The notes beneath the pieces are model-generated. The model saw only the letters and a list, made by a program, of their open reading frames with translations. It was not told the DNA's origin and did no database searches. A stretch of 5,221 bases of DNA from Methylobacterium sp. (GTDB lineage Bacteria; Pseudomonadota; Alphaproteobacteria; Rhizobiales; Beijerinckiaceae): positions 1 through 5,221 of the forward strand of contig JAJKJG010000138.1 of assembly GCA_021154065.1 (NCBI GenBank), written 5' to 3'. Within the stretch, counting starts at the first letter, position 1. Each line of letters starts with the position of its first letter. This document shows positions 4,621 through 5,221 of this stretch, piece after piece. Both the position numbers and the translations under genes were made by a program.

Positions 4621-5221
4621 GTGGAGAACCTCGGCGTGTTCAACGGCGCGCATGGCGCCGACCAATTCGGCTTTCGCAATCTCAAGCGCGTCTACTGGAA
4701 CCTCGAAGCGCCTGCGCTGTACGAGCAATCGCTGGCCCGCCGGGAATCGCAGTTGGCCCAAGGCGGCGCGATCCTGGCCGATACGGGCATCCACACGGGC
4801 CGCTCGCCCAAGGACAAGTTCGTGGTGCGCGACGAGGCCACGGCGGACAAGGTCTGGTGGGACAACAACGCCTCCGTCTCGCGCGAGCAGTTCGACCTCC
4901 TCCTGGAGCATTTTCTGAAGCACGCCGAGGGGAAGGAGCTGTTCGCGAAGGATCTGTATGGCGGCGCCGATCTCACCTACCGCCTGCCGGTGCGCATCGT
5001 CACGGAATACGCCTGGCACTCGCTGTTCGTGCATTGGCTGCTGATCCGCCCCACAGCTGACCAGCAAAAAGGGTTCAAGCCGGACTTCACCATCATCGAT
5101 CTGCCGAATTTCGAAGCCGATCCCGCCAAGCACGGCTGCGTCAGCAAGACGGTGATCGCGGTGAATTTCGCCAAGAAGGTCGTGCTGATCGGCGGCACCT
5201 CCTACGCCGGCGAGATGAAGA
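4621..5221 (+). CDS. pckA: Phosphoenolpyruvate carboxykinase (ATP), N-terminal part (cut by window edge)
   Basis: The first 200 residues of a protein that is usually about 530-540 long are present; the frame is open at the right edge. The enzyme converts oxaloacetate and ATP to phosphoenolpyruvate, CO2 and ADP, the first committed step of gluconeogenesis, in the cytoplasm. Visible family motifs are YWNL (25-28), HTGRSPKDKF (58-67) with the substrate-binding Arg61, DLYGGAD (111-117), the stretch RIVTEYAWHSLF (125-136), and GGTSYAGEMK (191-200) with Tyr195 and Lys200 near the metal and substrate site. The Walker A loop lies beyond the window. This is the ATP type by sequence, unrelated to the GTP type. 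GTG is chosen as start because of the ribosome binding site and because the family N-terminus begins about here. In Agrobacterium pckA adjoins and depends on ChvG/ChvI, so the neighbourhood is meaningful. Confidence 0.95.
   Translation, partial: MENLGVFNGAHGADQFGFRNLKRVYWNLEAPALYEQSLARRESQLAQGGAILADTGIHTGRSPKDKFVVRDEATADKVWWDNNASVSREQFDLLLEHFLKHAEGKELFAKDLYGGADLTYRLPVRIVTEYAWHSLFVHWLLIRPTADQQKGFKPDFTIIDLPNFEADPAKHGCVSKTVIAVNFAKKVVLIGGTSYAGEMK

Noticed and set aside
4465..5133. A 222-codon minus-strand frame opposite pckA
   Set aside because: The plus strand carries clear PEP carboxykinase motifs throughout; the opposite translation shows no family signal.

Overview
The window looks like a chromosomal segment of a GC-rich alphaproteobacterium of the order Hyphomicrobiales (Rhizobiales). 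The protein families, the gene order and the short form of HPr kinase support this. The genus cannot be fixed from the sequence alone. No rRNA, tRNA, CRISPR array, insertion sequence or phage gene is visible.

Layout. Minus strand, read from about 3485 down to 1: chvI (response regulator), chvG (sensor kinase), hprK (short HPr kinase), an EIIA of the mannose-type PTS (manX/ptsM), and the first nine codons of an HPr gene that runs off the left edge. Spacings are 25, 10 and 85 nt, then a 4-nt ATGA overlap, so this reads as one operon. Plus strand: a HugZ-like flavin/heme-binding-fold gene (3666-4403), then the 5' part of pckA (ATP-dependent PEP carboxykinase) from a GTG start at 4621, cut by the right edge. 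The 180-nt divergent region between chvI and the HugZ-like gene, and the 217-nt gap before pckA, are the two regulatory regions.

How the genes fit together. ChvG/ChvI is the envelope and acid-stress two-component system of this order (ExoS/ChvI in Sinorhizobium, BvrS/BvrR in Brucella). HprK, EIIA and HPr are the cytoplasmic parts of a regulatory PTS with no sugar permease in view. PckA is the entry step of gluconeogenesis and is a reported ChvG/ChvI-dependent gene in Agrobacterium. The cluster therefore joins envelope sensing to carbon and PEP status. This gene set is known; I found no wholly new system.

The least explained parts are non-coding: three tandem 14-bp units flanked by a 7-bp inverted repeat between the divergent genes, a nested dyad just upstream of the HugZ-like gene, a dyad over the probable pckA -10 box followed by a structured leader of about 140 nt, and a 9-bp-arm hairpin between chvI and chvG. 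Their roles are inference only.
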